Assembly: GCA_018657065.1 (NCBI GenBank)
Contig: JABHXU010000025.1
Span: forward strand, 39,405-103,404
Direction of reading: 5' to 3'
DNA length: 64,000 nt
Origin: an archaeon
Lineage (GTDB): Archaea; Nanobdellota; Nanobdellia; Woesearchaeales; GW2011-AR15
A model generated the notes under the pieces. It had not been told where the DNA came from. It worked only from the letters and a program-made list of their open reading frames with translations, and ran no database searches. Shown here piece after piece: positions 17,098-24,507 of this stretch (positions are counted from its first letter, which is position 1; the number at the start of each line of letters is the position of its first letter). Both the position numbers and the translations under genes were made by a program.

Positions 17098-17159
17098 GAT
17101 AATTTTAAAAATTATCAAAGAAAGACTTTGAAATTTCAAAGTTTTCTAAAGAAAACTTT
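17098..17159. terminator. three consecutive palindromes at the 3' end of the thioredoxin gene
   Basis: Hairpin A: 17098-17106 pairs with 17108-17116 (9 bp). Palindrome B: 17125-17142 is a perfect 18-base palindrome. Hairpin C: 17138-17147 pairs with 17150-17159 (10 bp) and spans the thioredoxin stop codon (17146-17148); B and C share bases, so they exclude each other. The position downstream of trxA suggests a terminator or mRNA-stabilising end. Confidence 0.5.
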
Positions 17160-17457
17160 CAATTTTTTCTTTTAGAGCATCTTTAGGTAAAGCACCAACG
17201 ATTGTACCTGCAACCTCACCTTTTTTAAAGACAAGCATAGTAGGAATACTTCTTATTCCAAATTTACCTGCAGTATCTTGGTTTTCGTCAACATTAACTT
17301 TTCCAAATTTAACATTAGTCATTTCTTTACTTAGTTCTTCGAATCTAGGGCCTAGCATTCTACATGGACCACACCATTCAGCCCAAAAATCAACAACAAC
17401 AGGTTTTTCTTCTTTTAAGACTTCTTTTTCAAAACTTTCATCTGTAATTTGTAACAT
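17146..17457 (-). CDS. trxA: thioredoxin
   Basis: A 103-residue single-domain thioredoxin with the redox site WCGPC at 28-32, the cis-Pro loop 'GIRSIPTMLVFKKGE' and 'VVDFWAEWCGPCRMLGPRFE' around the active site. It has no signal peptide, so it is cytoplasmic. The sequence is very close to bacterial-type thioredoxins. It stands alone between two membrane-protein genes on the same strand, with palindromes behind it. Confidence 0.96.
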   Translation of the reverse strand: MLQITDESFEKEVLKEEKPVVVDFWAEWCGPCRMLGPRFEELSKEMTNVKFGKVNVDENQDTAGKFGIRSIPTMLVFKKGEVAGTIVGALPKDALKEKIESFL

Positions 17458-17522
17458 AATATCACCTATAATTAGAGAACAATTTTACTTTATAAAATTA
17501 TGCTTAAACTAATTGTTTAAGA

Positions 17523-17819
17523 TTATTTTTTTTTATACTCTCTTAGATACCGTTTTAAAGGTGCAAGTTCAGCAGTTAAAAGACCTGCTAGACCAACGGT
17601 TAAAAGAGCGGAAGTTATAACAAAAAGTTCATTTGCTTGCATTACATACAAAATACCATAAAAAGTCTGAACCATTAAGATTATAACCATGAATAAAAGT
17701 CCAAACAAAAATTTTTGTTTTTCCTTATTAAATTTAATTTTTCTAACATAAACTAGAAGTAAAAAAACTAAAAATACAAAATTCAAAAATAACACACTTT
17801 TTGCAATATCACTAATCAT
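17523..17819 (-). CDS. small membrane protein of unknown function
   Basis: A 98-residue protein with three hydrophobic helices (about 8-24, 36-57 and 63-87) and basic loops and ends (KIKFNKEKQKF, final YKKK). I do not recognise the family. It lies upstream of trxA on the same strand with a 65-base gap, and downstream of another small gene (17868-18131). Confidence 0.55.
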   Translation of the reverse strand: MISDIAKSVLFLNFVFLVFLLLVYVRKIKFNKEKQKFLFGLLFMVIILMVQTFYGILYVMQANELFVITSALLTVGLAGLLTAELAPLKRYLREYKKK

Positions 17820-17867
17820 TTAACAACGTAATGATCTTACCATATTTAAACATTTCTTAGAAATTAG

Positions 17868-18131
17868 CTAAAATAATCCTTTAATCATATCTAAAACTGA
17901 AAGGTTTTTTTTTGAAATTGGCTTGAATAAAAAAACATCATCTGGATTATTCTCTTTATGTATTTCTTTCTCTCTATGGTTTTCAAGAATAGATAAAATA
18001 TGGTCCATTTCATTTAAAGCCCCAATTATTTGGTGATGTTTTTCAGGTTTTAAATCTTCTTTATTATTAGTTAAGTAATTATTAAGTTTACTTTTTCTTT
18101 GTTTTATCCTATTTGACATAGAGTGGATCAT
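17868..18131 (-). CDS. small hypothetical protein
   Basis: An 87-residue charged protein, mostly helical, without Cys motifs or membrane segments. It has a basic N-terminus ('NRIKQRKSKLNNYL') and a central 'HHQIIGALNEMDHILSILEN' helix. No family is recognised. The ATG at 18131 sits about 26 bases after a TATA-like TTTAAATAA (18151-18160), so the mRNA is probably leaderless; a second ATG at 18119 is possible. Confidence 0.5.
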   Translation of the reverse strand: MIHSMSNRIKQRKSKLNNYLTNNKEDLKPEKHHQIIGALNEMDHILSILENHREKEIHKENNPDDVFLFKPISKKNLSVLDMIKGLF

Positions 18132-18232
18132 GTGGCAAGGAAACGTAACCTATTATTTAAATTCACCGTAAAACACTAAAAATTTGTCAATAGACCGTAA
18201 CAAATAAATAGTATATATGTTAAAAATAATTT

Positions 18233-18793
18233 ATGGTAGATATTCCAGTCAATATCAAGGATTATATTGTTCAATCAAGAAAATCAGGAATCCCTGATTC
18301 TAAGATATTTGAAACATTAAAAACTGCGAATTGGCCTGAAGACATTATTAGTTCTGCTATGCAAGAGGCAAATGGAATTATTCAAAGTGTTCCTGAGCCA
18401 GTACAAGAACCAAATTTACAAAATCAAAATCAAACAAACATAGTTGGAGAAAAATCAGTTGAAACAAAAGAAACACAACCTTTGGATAATGTTCAAACAC
18501 AAACAAAAGAGATACAAAATGATAAACCAAAAAAAACAGGTTTTTGTTTTTTAACCTTAATTGCATTGTTATGTTCACCTATACCATTTATTGGTCTAGG
18601 TTTAGCTATGACTTCTTTTGATATTATTAAGAAAAAAAATAAAACCGGAACTTTAATTGCAGTTTTAGCATTAATAATTAACATTGCAGCAATTTTATTT
18701 GTATTCTATATAATTGTTCAATTATTAACTTTAAATCCTACAGAACTTGAAGGGATTTCATTATATATTGTTGAAAAATTTAATATTTTATAA
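18233..18793 (+). CDS. membrane protein with N-terminal 'DYI..R..G..D..I' helical motif and DUF4190-like helices
   Basis: A 186-residue protein in three parts: an N-terminal ~45-residue helical motif ('IKDYIVQSRKSGIPDSKIFE', then L...NW....I..A), a Gln/Pro/Thr-rich linker, and a C-terminal pair of membrane helices separated by a short loop (about 105-130 and 138-165). This N-terminal motif recurs in the next two genes and in the gene at 26511-27122. It is the first of three tandem paralogues; the next gene starts two bases after its stop. Confidence 0.7.
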   Translation: MVDIPVNIKDYIVQSRKSGIPDSKIFETLKTANWPEDIISSAMQEANGIIQSVPEPVQEPNLQNQNQTNIVGEKSVETKETQPLDNVQTQTKEIQNDKPKKTGFCFLTLIALLCSPIPFIGLGLAMTSFDIIKKKNKTGTLIAVLALIINIAAILFVFYIIVQLLTLNPTELEGISLYIVEKFNIL

Positions 18794-18794
18794 A

Positions 18795-19949
18795 ATGACA
18801 GACGAAACATTAATTGATTATATTAAAAGTACAAGAGAATTAGGTTACAATGATCATCAAATAAAGATTAAACTTCTAGATACAGGATGGAATGAAAAAG
18901 AAGTTGATGAAGCATTAGGAATTAATCAAGAACCACCTAAAGCATCAGAAATTCCACCATTAAATAAACAAAAAGTTGAAGCAAATGATGAGCATATAAT
19001 AAAAATTGACAGAGATCCAGGAATTAGAATTGGAGAAAAAATTTCAGAAACAAAAGTTTCGAATGATGCTTTGAAACCTAAAAATATTTTAGATAAACAA
19101 AAACTTTTGGATCAAAAAAATGAAGATGCACTTCATAAAGATGCTCCAGAAAAACCTGCTGAAAATCCTTTTGATGATGTTCCTCCTCCTTTAATTGAAG
19201 CTAGTGAAGAGGATAAACCAAAATTAGGTTCAAGTGATTTATTTACACAGCCAGATATTCCAGGTCAAGAAAAACCTCAAGAACAAGTTGAAGAACCTTT
19301 AGAAAAGAAAAAAATGAGTATTTTAGCAATTGTTGCCCTTGTACTAGCTGTTTTTTTGCCACCTATAGGATTTATTTTAGGAATTATTGCATTAATTTTA
19401 GTGATTGTTAAAAAAAGAAGAGGCATGGGTTTTGCAATTGCAGCAATAATTGTTAGCATAATAATGACAAGTGTAATTATTTTGGTTTTACCAATGTTAT
19501 TTATGAAGAATATGTTTACCGATGTTAATACACAACTTGAGTCAATTAATACTTTAGCTGTAGGCCAAGCATTATGTACTTCTCAAGTAGATGTTGATGT
19601 GATTAAAGTTGCAGGTACAGATAGAGCTTGTATTTCAAGTGATAAATTTGTAGCTCAAGTTGAAAATAAAGGACAAATAGATATTAAGAAATGGGGAATG
19701 CATTATACACAAAATTTAGGAGATCATGAAATGGAATCTACTGATGCACTTCCTGCATTGGATGTTGGAATAATTAAATTTGATTTATTTGGAATAAATC
19801 GTGATGAAATTGAGATTATTGAAATTGAAACATTTATAGAATTAGAAGATGGAAGTGAAGCATCTTGTGATTCAATGAATCTAAGATATCTTAAAGAAGA
19901 AATTTCTTCAATAGAAGACTGTGATTCAGTTGAATGGGATGATAATTAA
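18795..19949 (+). CDS. larger paralogue of the same membrane family
   Basis: A 384-residue protein from the ATG at 18795, which follows the previous stop by one base; an upstream TTG/GTG-type start at 18747 would overlap that gene and is less likely. Layout: the helical motif ('LIDYIKSTRELGYNDHQIKI' then L..TGW....VDEAL), an acidic Pro-rich linker of ~130 residues, two membrane helices ('ILAIVALVLAVFLPPIGFIL' and a following one), then an extracytoplasmic ~130-residue domain with four Cys residues that could form disulfides (CTSQ, CISS, ASCD, EDCD). Function is unknown; the external domain resembles small Ig-like or pilin-like modules only in being beta-rich. Confidence 0.7.
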   Translation: MTDETLIDYIKSTRELGYNDHQIKIKLLDTGWNEKEVDEALGINQEPPKASEIPPLNKQKVEANDEHIIKIDRDPGIRIGEKISETKVSNDALKPKNILDKQKLLDQKNEDALHKDAPEKPAENPFDDVPPPLIEASEEDKPKLGSSDLFTQPDIPGQEKPQEQVEEPLEKKKMSILAIVALVLAVFLPPIGFILGIIALILVIVKKRRGMGFAIAAIIVSIIMTSVIILVLPMLFMKNMFTDVNTQLESINTLAVGQALCTSQVDVDVIKVAGTDRACISSDKFVAQVENKGQIDIKKWGMHYTQNLGDHEMESTDALPALDVGIIKFDLFGINRDEIEIIEIETFIELEDGSEASCDSMNLRYLKEEISSIEDCDSVEWDDN

Positions 19950-19975
19950 AAATAAAAAAACAGGTAACTAAAAAA

Positions 19976-20783
19976 ATGGTAAACGATCAAATTAGGGATT
20001 ATATTATAAGATCTAGGACAGCAGGTTATAATGACGAACAAATAAAAAGAGCACTTCAAAATAAAGGGTAGAATACTTTTGATATTAATGAATCATTTAA
20101 TCAAGTTGGAAGCGCACATAAAACAGTAACAAAGCATACACATGCGTCAAGTCATTCATCGCATTCAAGTTCTCATAAACCAACAAGTGAAAAATACAAT
20201 ACTATGGCAATTATTGCTTTTGTTTCAACTTTTGTTGTACCTTTACTTGGTTTGATTTTAGGTTTTATTGCAATAGGACAAATAAAAAAATCTGGTGAAA
20301 AAGGAAAAGGATTTGCTATTGCAGCAATTGTGATAAATTTAATTGGTGTGCTAGTAATGATTGCGTTTTTTGGAGTTGGAATGGTTGCATATTTTGGAAT
20401 GCTTGATCCTGCAAGAATGTTGCCTGAGAGATGTCAGTCTACAGCAGGTATGGATTGTATAGACCGAGCAGCAGTATCAACATCAGGAGTAGTTTTTCCA
20501 TTAAGAAACAAACAATCAAGGTTTTAAAATTAATATAATGGATTTAAAAGGTATATCTTGTGATGGTCCTTCAGGAGGTATTGCTGGAACTTCTGGAAAC
20601 ATAATTACAAATTATGAGTTTGTGCCTTTTGAAGTTAATAATAATGAAATAATTAAACTTCAAATAGACTGTGACTTAAATTCAGGTGATAAGTTTTCAG
20701 ATGTTTTTACTGTAACTTTTGAGAATCAAGAAACAGGATTAAGACATGATGTTAATGTTGATATTATGAGCAAAGTGTCTTAA
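19976..20783 (+). pseudogene. third paralogue, broken by an in-frame stop and a frameshift
   Basis: Read from ATG 19976, the frame gives the same helical motif ('IRDYIIRSRTAGYNDEQIKR') but the codon for the conserved Trp is TAG (20069-20071) where the paralogues have TGG. The frame then continues through a His/Ser-rich linker and two membrane helices (from 20204) up to 20527. From about 20506-20513 the coding pattern moves to the +1 frame: one extra A in an aaacaaac stretch would explain it, and the downstream frame (to 20783) carries an Ile/Asn-rich domain with two Cys, ending in 'VNVDIMSKVS'. Two lesions in one gene suggest real decay, although assembly error is possible. Confidence 0.75.
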
Positions 20784-20814
20784 TTATTAAAAAAAAGTTA
20801 AGAAAAAAAAAGGA
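20784..20814 (-). terminator. T-rich stretch after the TFB gene
   Basis: Read on the minus strand, this 31-base gap after the TFB stop contains two T-runs of 8-9 bases, the usual archaeal termination signal. It lies between the convergent pseudogene and tfb. Confidence 0.45.
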
Positions 20815-21744
20815 TTAAGCGGAAGCTTTTCCTTTTTCCATTTCATCATTTAAGAAGTTTAGATTTTCAATTAATTCTTTATATGAATTTCTAACAGTAA
20901 CTTCAGTTACATCAGCAACTTTAGCAATTTCTGCTTGAGTTTTTCTTTCATTATGGATTTTACTTGCAATGTAAAGAGCACCTGCTGCAATTCCTTTAGG
21001 ACTTCTTCCTGAAGTAATTTCTTCTTTTGTTGCAACTTGAACAATATCCAAAGCTTTTGTTTGGGTTTGTGGATCAAGTTTTAATTCACTTGCAAATCTT
21101 GCAACATAATTCATTGGATCAATTGGTAGAGTTCTAATGTTTAGATTTCTACTGACATATTTGAAATTTTTAGCAACTTTCTTTTTATCTATACCAGTAA
21201 CATCAGAGACTTCATTTAATGTTCTAGGAATATCATACATTCTTAGAACAGCATAAACAACTCCAGCTACAACAGCTTCAGTTGAATGACCTCTAACAAG
21301 TCCTCTTTGGACTGCTTCAGTATAAATTCTTGAAATTTCTTCTTCAACATAATTAGGAAGACCTAAAACAGAGACAATTCTTTTAATTTCTGAGAGAGCT
21401 AATCTTAAATTTGATTCAATTGCAGTACTAACTCTTCTTTGCCAAAGTCTTAATCTGTAGAATTTATCTTTATCTTTTTTAGATAATTTGTGTAAATCTG
21501 ATTTAGTTCCTATAGTAGTACCTAGACCTCTATCTTCTTGTGTGTAAGTTAGTGGAGCTCCAGTTCTTCTTCTATTTTCACTTGATTCACTATCAAACTC
21601 TCTCCATTCCTGGCCAAAGTCAAATAGTTTATCGTCTAAAACAAGTCCGCATGATTTGCATGCTACTTCTCCTTTTTCTTTATTCCAATGTAATGCTTCT
21701 GCAGTGCATTCAGGGCACTTTTTGTATTGTAAATCTTTGATCAT
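20815..21744 (-). CDS. tfb: transcription initiation factor TFB
   Basis: A 309-residue TFB. The zinc ribbon has C10, C13, C29 and C32 ('KKCPECTAEALHW' and 'VACKSCGLVLDD'). The B-reader/linker follows (EWREFDSESSENRRRTGAPL), then two cyclin repeats with typical 'AVVAGVVYAVLRMYDIPRTL' and 'SPKGIAAGALYIASKI'. It recruits RNA polymerase to TBP-bound promoters. The start ATG at 21744 has an SD sequence (GGAGGAT, 21752-21758) 7 bases upstream; an in-frame GTG further up overlaps that SD and is unlikely. It is preceded by an unusually long leader. Confidence 0.97.
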   Translation of the reverse strand: MIKDLQYKKCPECTAEALHWNKEKGEVACKSCGLVLDDKLFDFGQEWREFDSESSENRRRTGAPLTYTQEDRGLGTTIGTKSDLHKLSKKDKDKFYRLRLWQRRVSTAIESNLRLALSEIKRIVSVLGLPNYVEEEISRIYTEAVQRGLVRGHSTEAVVAGVVYAVLRMYDIPRTLNEVSDVTGIDKKKVAKNFKYVSRNLNIRTLPIDPMNYVARFASELKLDPQTQTKALDIVQVATKEEITSGRSPKGIAAGALYIASKIHNERKTQAEIAKVADVTEVTVRNSYKELIENLNFLNDEMEKGKASA

Positions 21745-21883
21745 TTTAGTTATCCTCCAGTTTCTCACTGGGGCATCAAAAACCTTTGGTTTTTACATGC
21801 CTCCTATGATTATTATGTAGCCTCGTCTTTCTAACTCGTATCACCCCTGTCAGAATCAGAAAAGACTCTAAATATTATGTGTA
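21745..21883 (-). promoter_or_regulatory. long structured 5' leader of tfb
   Basis: On the minus strand a TATA-like ATTTAAATAT (21904-21913) predicts transcription from about 21883, giving a leader of roughly 139 bases, unlike the short or absent leaders of most genes here. It is richer in G and C than its surroundings. Hairpin 1 is 21773-21800: an outer 4-bp stem, a small internal loop, an inner 7-bp stem and a ttt loop. Hairpin 2 (21757-21771, 5-bp stem) overlaps the first two bases of the SD. A GTG-started 22-codon frame precedes hairpin 1. Candidate regulatory leader. Confidence 0.5.
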
Positions 21884-22005
21884 TGGCAAGTTAAAAACAG
21901 GTTATATTTAAATGTTTCGTTTAAGGTTTTTTGATTTATAGACGTGAAGCACGTTTTTAAGAGTTTTGCGAAGCTTTATAAAATTTTTTAGATTTCAATA
22001 TATTA

Positions 22006-23103
22006 ATGGCAATAACAAGTAAACAAAGACGTGAACTTCTTAAGTTCGTTAAAAATTTAGAGGGAATTAGAGGTAGACATACTGAGCTTGTTAGTGTTTA
22101 TGTTCCTGCAGGCTATGATCTAAATAAAATAATTCAACATTTAGCTCAAGAACAAGGTACTGCAAGCAATATTAAAGATTCAACTACAAGAAAACACGTA
22201 ACAGACTCACTTGAGCGAATGATTCAACATTTAAGATTATATACGAAAACTCCAGAACACGGATTAGCAGCATTTGCAGGAAATACTTCAGACAAAGAAG
22301 GGCAACAAGATATTGAAGTTTTTTCACTTGAACCACCTGAACCACTAAATTTTCGACTTTATAGATGTGATAAGATTTTTGTTTTAGATGCTCTTAAAGA
22401 AATGTCAGAGCGTAAAGATATTTATGGTTTAATCGTTATGGATAAAAGAGAGGGAAATATTGCTCTATTAAAAGGGAAAACAATTTTGCCATTAACAAAA
22501 ACTTCTTCTTATGTTCCAGGAAAAACAAGAGCAGGAGGACAATCAGCACAGAGATTTGAAAGACTTAGGGAGGGTGCTGCAAAGGAATTTTATAATAAAT
22601 TGGCTGAATATGTAAAAGATAATTTTCTATATAATAAAGATCTTAAAGGCATTATTGTTGGAGGACCAGGTCACACAAAAAATGAATGGGTTGATGGTAA
22701 TTATATAACTGATCTTCTTAAAAGAAAAATTATTGCAATTAAAGATTTAAGTTATACTGGAGAATTTGGACTTCAAGAATTAGTTGATAAAAGCCAAGAT
22801 GTTTTAGCTAATGAAGAAATTAGCAAAGAAAAAGATCTAATGCAAAAATTTTTTGAAAAACTTTCAACATCTCCAAGAAATGTAGCTTATGGAGAATTAC
22901 AAGTTAAAAAAGCTCTGGATCAAGGAGCTGCAGACATAGTTTTGTTAAGTGAGATAGTTCCAGAAGATAAAGTTGAAGAATTTGAACTTGTAGCAGAACA
23001 ATTTGGAAGTAAAGTAGAACTAATTTCAGTTGAAACTAGAGAAGGAACACAACTTAAAGAATTAGGTGGATTTGCTGCTATTTTAAGATATGAGATGCAC
23101 TAA
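22006..23103 (+). CDS. prf1: archaeal peptide chain release factor 1, with NIKD instead of NIKS
   Basis: A 365-residue aRF1. Stop-codon recognition region: 'TASNIKDSTTRKHV', so residues 55-58 are N-I-K-D where almost all aRF1/eRF1 have NIKS. The second decoding motif YxCxxxF is intact (Y119, C121, F125). The peptidyl-tRNA hydrolysis motif is intact (GGQ, 177-179, in 'KTRAGGQSAQRFERLREGAA'). All three stop codons are used in this window. TATA-like sequence (tttataaaa, about 21974-21983) fits a leaderless mRNA. Confidence 0.97.
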   Translation: MAITSKQRRELLKFVKNLEGIRGRHTELVSVYVPAGYDLNKIIQHLAQEQGTASNIKDSTTRKHVTDSLERMIQHLRLYTKTPEHGLAAFAGNTSDKEGQQDIEVFSLEPPEPLNFRLYRCDKIFVLDALKEMSERKDIYGLIVMDKREGNIALLKGKTILPLTKTSSYVPGKTRAGGQSAQRFERLREGAAKEFYNKLAEYVKDNFLYNKDLKGIIVGGPGHTKNEWVDGNYITDLLKRKIIAIKDLSYTGEFGLQELVDKSQDVLANEEISKEKDLMQKFFEKLSTSPRNVAYGELQVKKALDQGAADIVLLSEIVPEDKVEEFELVAEQFGSKVELISVETREGTQLKELGGFAAILRYEMH

Positions 23104-23135
23104 ACTTAATAAATGATTTTCTTATTTGATTTACT

Positions 23136-23798
23136 ATGCATTATTTAATAAAAAAAGCTTTCAAAGAATTGTATCCAAGTAAAGAAATAACTTTTGACGC
23201 TAAAATAAAATATTCAAAAGCATTCAAAGGATATAATGCGAATGTTAAATATGCAAGAAATATGACGAATTTTGAATTTCGCTTATCATATAGTTGGAAA
23301 GAGATTAGTGATGAGATTAAAATTGGACTTCTTCAATCATTAATTAATAAAATGTTTAGAACAAATATTGAAACAATTAATCAAGAATTATATGAAATTT
23401 ATTTAAAGAAAATTCCTAAAGTTACACCGAAATTGGAATGTAATCCTCTTCTTGAAGAATCGTTTATTAGGATAAATGAAAAATATTTTAACGGTATGAT
23501 GATCCAACCTAATTTAGTTTTTGGTGGCAAAAATTTTCATACACTAGGTACTTATAATTATGCAAATGATCAAATTATGATTTCTTCTCTTTTAACAAAG
23601 GACCAAAACTTACTAGATTATGTGATGTATCATGAGATGCTTCATAAAAAATTTCAATACAAAAAATCTGGAAAAAAAACATTTCATCATACAAAAGAGT
23701 TTAAAGAATGGGAAAAAAGATATGAAGATAAAGATGTTGAAAAAAAACTTCAGAATTTTGTTAGGAAAGAAAAACTAAAAAAAACATTTTTTTGGTGA
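23136..23798 (+). CDS. SprT/YgjP-like zinc metallopeptidase
   Basis: A 220-residue protein with the zinc motif HEMLH ('YVMYHEMLHKKFQYKKSGKK') and a third ligand likely in the following 'TFHHTKEFKEWEKRY'. The order and the 'YNYANDQIMISSLL' strand before the motif fit the SprT-like/YgjP group of minimal gluzincin-type peptidases. The eukaryotic relative Spartan cleaves DNA-protein crosslinks; whether this one does so is unknown. It follows aRF1 with a 32-base gap on the same strand and ends with TGA. Confidence 0.85.
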   Translation: MHYLIKKAFKELYPSKEITFDAKIKYSKAFKGYNANVKYARNMTNFEFRLSYSWKEISDEIKIGLLQSLINKMFRTNIETINQELYEIYLKKIPKVTPKLECNPLLEESFIRINEKYFNGMMIQPNLVFGGKNFHTLGTYNYANDQIMISSLLTKDQNLLDYVMYHEMLHKKFQYKKSGKKTFHHTKEFKEWEKRYEDKDVEKKLQNFVRKEKLKKTFFW

Positions 23799-23942
23799 AG
23801 CTATAAACAAATTATTGAAAAAATATTAAGAGAAATATAATTTATTATTAATCTCTCAAACAAAAACCTTAAAAACTTTAATAATTTAACGAGAGTTATC
23901 TTTATAAATATCAAGTAAATTCTCAAAGAGGAGGAAATAAGA

Positions 23943-24341
23943 ATGGCTGGAACAAAATTAGTTCATGTTGGAAGTTTAAAAAAAGGTAATTATATTGTTA
24001 TGGATGGGCAAGCAAGTGTAATTAAAGATTTGCAAGTATCAAGACCAGGAAAGCACGGTCACGCGAAAATAAGAGTAGAAGCAGTAGGTATTATGGATGG
24101 CAAAAAAAGACAAATAGTTATGCCAGGACACGATAATGTTGAAACTCCAATTATAGATAAATTAAATGCACAAGTTCTTTCAATAAGTGGCGACACAGCA
24201 AATGTTATGGATATGGAAAGTTACGAAACATTTGATATGAAAATTCCAGAAGATTTATTAGACAAAGTTAAGGATGGAGTTACAGTGTTATACTGGGATA
24301 TTCTTGGCGACAAAGTAATTAAACAAATTAAAGGAGATTAG
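23943..24341 (+). CDS. eif5a: translation initiation factor aIF5A
   Basis: A 132-residue aIF5A. The hypusination (or deoxyhypusination) lysine is K37 in 'SRPGKHGHAKIRVEAVGI', followed by the OB-fold domain ending 'ILGDKVIKQIKGD'. It helps ribosomes at difficult peptide bonds and in termination. A strong SD (gaggagg, 23928-23934) lies 8 bases before the ATG, and a TATA-like box is at 23901-23910. It opens a tight operon with eL40 and the site-2 protease. Confidence 0.97.
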   Translation: MAGTKLVHVGSLKKGNYIVMDGQASVIKDLQVSRPGKHGHAKIRVEAVGIMDGKKRQIVMPGHDNVETPIIDKLNAQVLSISGDTANVMDMESYETFDMKIPEDLLDKVKDGVTVLYWDILGDKVIKQIKGD

Positions 24342-24345
24342 TAAT

Positions 24346-24507
24346 ATGGTTAAATTCCCAGAAGCAGATAATAGATTGTTTAAAAGAGTTTTTGTATGCA
24401 GAAAATGCAAGTCAAAAACAAAAACATCTAACCTAAAGGTATTGGCAGGAAAAGTCACATGCAAAGGATGTGGTGGACACGCATTTAGACCTCTTAGGAA
24501 AAAATGA
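24346..24507 (+). CDS. rpl40e: ribosomal protein eL40
   Basis: A 53-residue protein. The sequence 'MVKFPEADNRLFKRVFVCRK' with two CXXC pairs (CRKC and CKGC) and the basic end 'FRPLRKK' is the archaeal eL40 pattern, a zinc-ribbon protein of the large ribosomal subunit. Eukaryotic L40 is made as a ubiquitin fusion; the archaeal form is stand-alone as here. An SD (aaggag, 24331-24336) inside the end of aIF5A precedes it, and its TGA stop overlaps the ATG of the next gene (24504-24507). Confidence 0.88.
   Translation: MVKFPEADNRLFKRVFVCRKCKSKTKTSNLKVLAGKVTCKGCGGHAFRPLRKK

Noticed and set aside
19976..20783. TAG read as Trp or as an added amino acid (genetic-code change)
   Set aside because: TAG serves as a normal stop after several genes (for example pssA, thioredoxin and aIF5A), and the same gene also has a frameshift, so decay or error is simpler.
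21780..21890. Known stable RNA (SRP RNA, RNase P RNA or C/D box RNA) before tfb
   Set aside because: The segment is short, lacks recognisable conserved blocks and reads as an mRNA leader with an SD at its end.
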